Source: Spirogloea muscicola (lineage: Eukaryota > Streptophyta > Zygnematophyceae > Spirogloeales > Spirogloeaceae). From it: 11,037 bases of DNA. The stretch is taken from the NCBI GenBank assembly GCA_009602725.1, contig WELB01000010.1, positions 1,172,088-1,183,124 of the forward strand, in the 5' to 3' direction. The notes below the pieces were generated by a model, which saw only the letters and a program-made list of their open reading frames with translations, did not search any database and was not told the origin of the DNA. This document shows positions 9,194 through 11,037 of the stretch, one piece after another (position 1 is the stretch's first letter; each line of letters opens with the position of its first letter). The position numbers and the translations under genes are program-made.

Positions 9194-10582
9194 TCATAGA
9201 CTCTCCGAAAATATCATTTCCTGCATCCACAGGCCGACGCAGTGAGGCCCATAGCAGTCAGTAATATGACACCACTCTGCAGTGGCATAACCCAGGGCAA
9301 AACTGCTCTCCTTGGTACTTGCTACTTGCGTTGTCACCCTCGCAGTCCATCAAATAGTGCACCACGAGCATGCTAAATGCATGCACGAACTTTGACAATC
9401 ACGGAAGCAGTTGCTTACGACTTACAGCAGCTAGCGCCTGCAGTGCTTGCAATGCAGCAAGCCAAGAAGAAGACGCTGGACAAGAGAATTACCTTGTCGC
9501 AGACGGGGCACTTGTGGCTGCGCTCCATCCATTCGTATATGCACCCAAGATGAAAGTGGTGACCGCATGCTGTCATGATCTTGGGATCCTCATTTGTATA
9601 CCCTGGGGGACGACAAGACAAATGCTTCAAGCTTATTGATATTCAGCAGCAATGCAAGATGCAGTATATTGAGAGGACATTGACTGACATAGGTGCGCTG
9701 CACGTGCACAAGAACACTGCTTTTAAAAATGTGCCTGAAGCCATTCTCTCTCCAGCAAGCTAGAATCTGGTATGCTGTCTGATGCATAGAAGTTTATGAA
9801 ATGAGCACAAAACACTGGCCACTTCCGAGAAGGCGAGGCAGAGCGCAGGCCGAGAATTGCCTGACTACAAGCAAATGCAGCCTTGGTGATAAGATTTTGC
9901 CTTCCTTTTCGACATTGGCAGTCAAGATGACGGCCTCATATGAGAGTATGCGCACCCTCGAGGCAGGTTGGACAAAAGTCCTCGTCAGCGCTGAGCGACA
10001 TGAGGGACTCGTTGCGGGGAATGGCCGGCGGCGCAGACGACGACTGCTGCTTAAGGAGGGGCGAATCTGGCCGCAGGGGCCCAGACGCGGCAGCGGTGCT
10101 CGGCGCAGAGTCATCGAGGTCGCCGGCTGCGCGCTGCTGCATGACCGCCATCGCCTCGCCCATCTCGCTGGCAAAGCACAAGCGAAACGATCGACAATTC
10201 CTAGAGTCGGATTAATGAGCTGGACATTCAACTCTGACACCTCGTCATGCAAAATCTGGCAGAAAATAGTGCAAGAGGAAGGCCAAGCAAGCACTGCGAG
10301 GGACCTGGTCCAGCGCAGGGCCTCGATGTCGCCGTGGTAGCTGTTAGTGCCGGCCTTGTCGCGACGCGACACGAGGCCATCGCGCACCCGCAGGTAGCGC
10401 GACTCCGTGTCATAGGGCAGCGGCTGCCGCAATGGCGGCCGGAAGGAGTCTGGCAGAGACACTGCGGTGTCGGGCGCCGGCAGCAGGCCAGCGGTGGTGG
10501 AGGAGGCGGAGCCGCCCTGCAGCACCGAGCTGCCGGCGACCTCGCGCATGGAGCCCTCCGAGCCCTCGACGAGCTGCGAGTA
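9194..10582 (-). CDS. RING-H2 E3 ubiquitin ligase, At3g02290-like, N terminus unresolved
   Basis: RING-H2 proteins recruit an E2 conjugating enzyme and promote ubiquitin transfer. Four minus-strand exons splice in frame: 10582-10305, 10167-9956, 9602-9493 and 9220-9194. Together they give 208 residues. The first exon carries PLPYDTESRYLRVRDGLVSR, a signature of the small plant ligases related to Arabidopsis At3g02290. The C-terminal RING reads FCPTCLEG, then MTACGHHFHLGCIYEWMERS, then KCPVCDK. It has all eight zinc ligands in C3H2C3 order, and the intron at 9955-9603 splits it between the second and third ligands. The last exon adds only EMIFSESL before TGA. The family usually has about 40 more N-terminal residues with Cys-rich motifs. 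These were not found upstream, so the start is open. An in-frame ATG at 10549 is possible but would lose conserved sequence. No transmembrane segment is seen. Confidence 0.88.
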
Positions 10583-11037
10583 CTGCGGCAGCCAAGACAG
10601 GGCCTCCGCTCAGGGTACGGCGATGTGCAGTGGCTGGGCCAAGTCGCCCATGTCGCGGCGGAACGTCATGAGGCTACTGGGTCTGGCTCTGGGACATGCG
10701 CTGGCCGATGGCCAAGGCCAGCATGGCGGCGTGCTCATGCCAGCGGGCCTGTCAGTGGCGCCAGCCTCAGCGAGGCGAGCGAGGTGCCGCCCTGCCATGG
10801 AGCTCGGACCAGCCGGGGTGCTGCTTTCTTAATGGGTCCCGCTCATCAAGTGACACACGAGAATTTGGTGCAACGCCGGCAGAGGCCCCCGACCACCCGG
10901 CCTCGACACTGCGGCGCTGCGGCGCCGTGGCAGCCGGGAACGGCGCTGCCAACGACAAGCGCTGCCACTCTCTGGGCGAGCGAGAGAGGTGGACAAGGAG
11001 AGAGGAGTTTTAGGTTTTGGGTAGAGGGAGGGGGGGG
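10583..11037 (-). promoter_or_regulatory. Probable first exon, 5' leader and promoter of the RING gene
   Basis: On the minus strand this GC-rich region starts with a pyrimidine-rich leader containing CCAAAACCTAAAACTCCTCTC, close to the telo-box and CT-rich leaders of plant housekeeping genes. A frame starting MAGRHLARLAEAG (ATG at 10798-10796) runs 62 codons to a stop. A shorter in-frame start inside it, MTFRRDMGDLAQPLHIA, reaches a GTACCC in phase 0, which would join the next exon in frame but implies a 36-base intron. Neither resembles the expected N terminus, so the first exon remains unknown and could lie partly outside the window. Confidence 0.35.

Noticed and set aside
8419-9264. Short open frames between the convergent genes
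   Set aside because: None has splice structure, conserved motifs or natural composition; they fit chance in a 3' UTR spacer.
9794-10304. Continuous minus-strand open frame running past 10305
   Set aside because: The frame is open but loses all family resemblance after residue IEALRW. A donor at 10304 and an acceptor at 10168 restore the conserved sequence in phase, so the rest is intron.

Overview
The window reads as nuclear DNA from a green plant-lineage eukaryote. Coding sequence is cut into short exons by GT-AG introns. Two plant-lineage protein families can be rebuilt by splicing, and no bacterial-style gene layout is visible. A GRAS-domain transcription regulator rules out most other eukaryotes. 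The high intron density of this GRAS gene is unlike the mostly intronless GRAS genes of land plants, so a streptophyte alga of the Zygnematophyceae type is my best guess. That assignment is inference.

Layout: positions 1-159 are a 120-base poly-T run followed by (CGC)13. Positions about 243-2692 hold a ladder of short, plausibly coding exons on the + strand that I cannot assemble into one clean gene or name with confidence. Positions 2693-3833 are non-coding as far as I can see. They include two 49-bp tandem repeats with an internal hairpin, a GC-rich stretch with a telo-box-like AACCCTAA, and a second CGC microsatellite. They probably form the promoter and 5' leader of the next gene.

Positions 3834-8418 (+) are the main gene: a GRAS-family protein in 11 exons, about 704 residues, with a novel-looking N-terminal half, a basic nuclear-localisation-like cluster and a complete C-terminal GRAS domain (LHRI, VHIID, LHRII, PFYRE, SAW). 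Positions 9194-10582 (-) are a convergent gene for a small RING-H2 E3 ubiquitin ligase of the plant At3g02290-like type, in four recognised exons. Its extreme N terminus is not resolved.

The two recognised genes converge across a 775-bp spacer with no visible gene. Nothing in the sequence links them functionally beyond proximity. The most interesting features are the fully phase-0 intron set inside the GRAS domain, the unassigned exon ladder on the left, and a marked excess of the palindrome ATGCAT in non-coding DNA.
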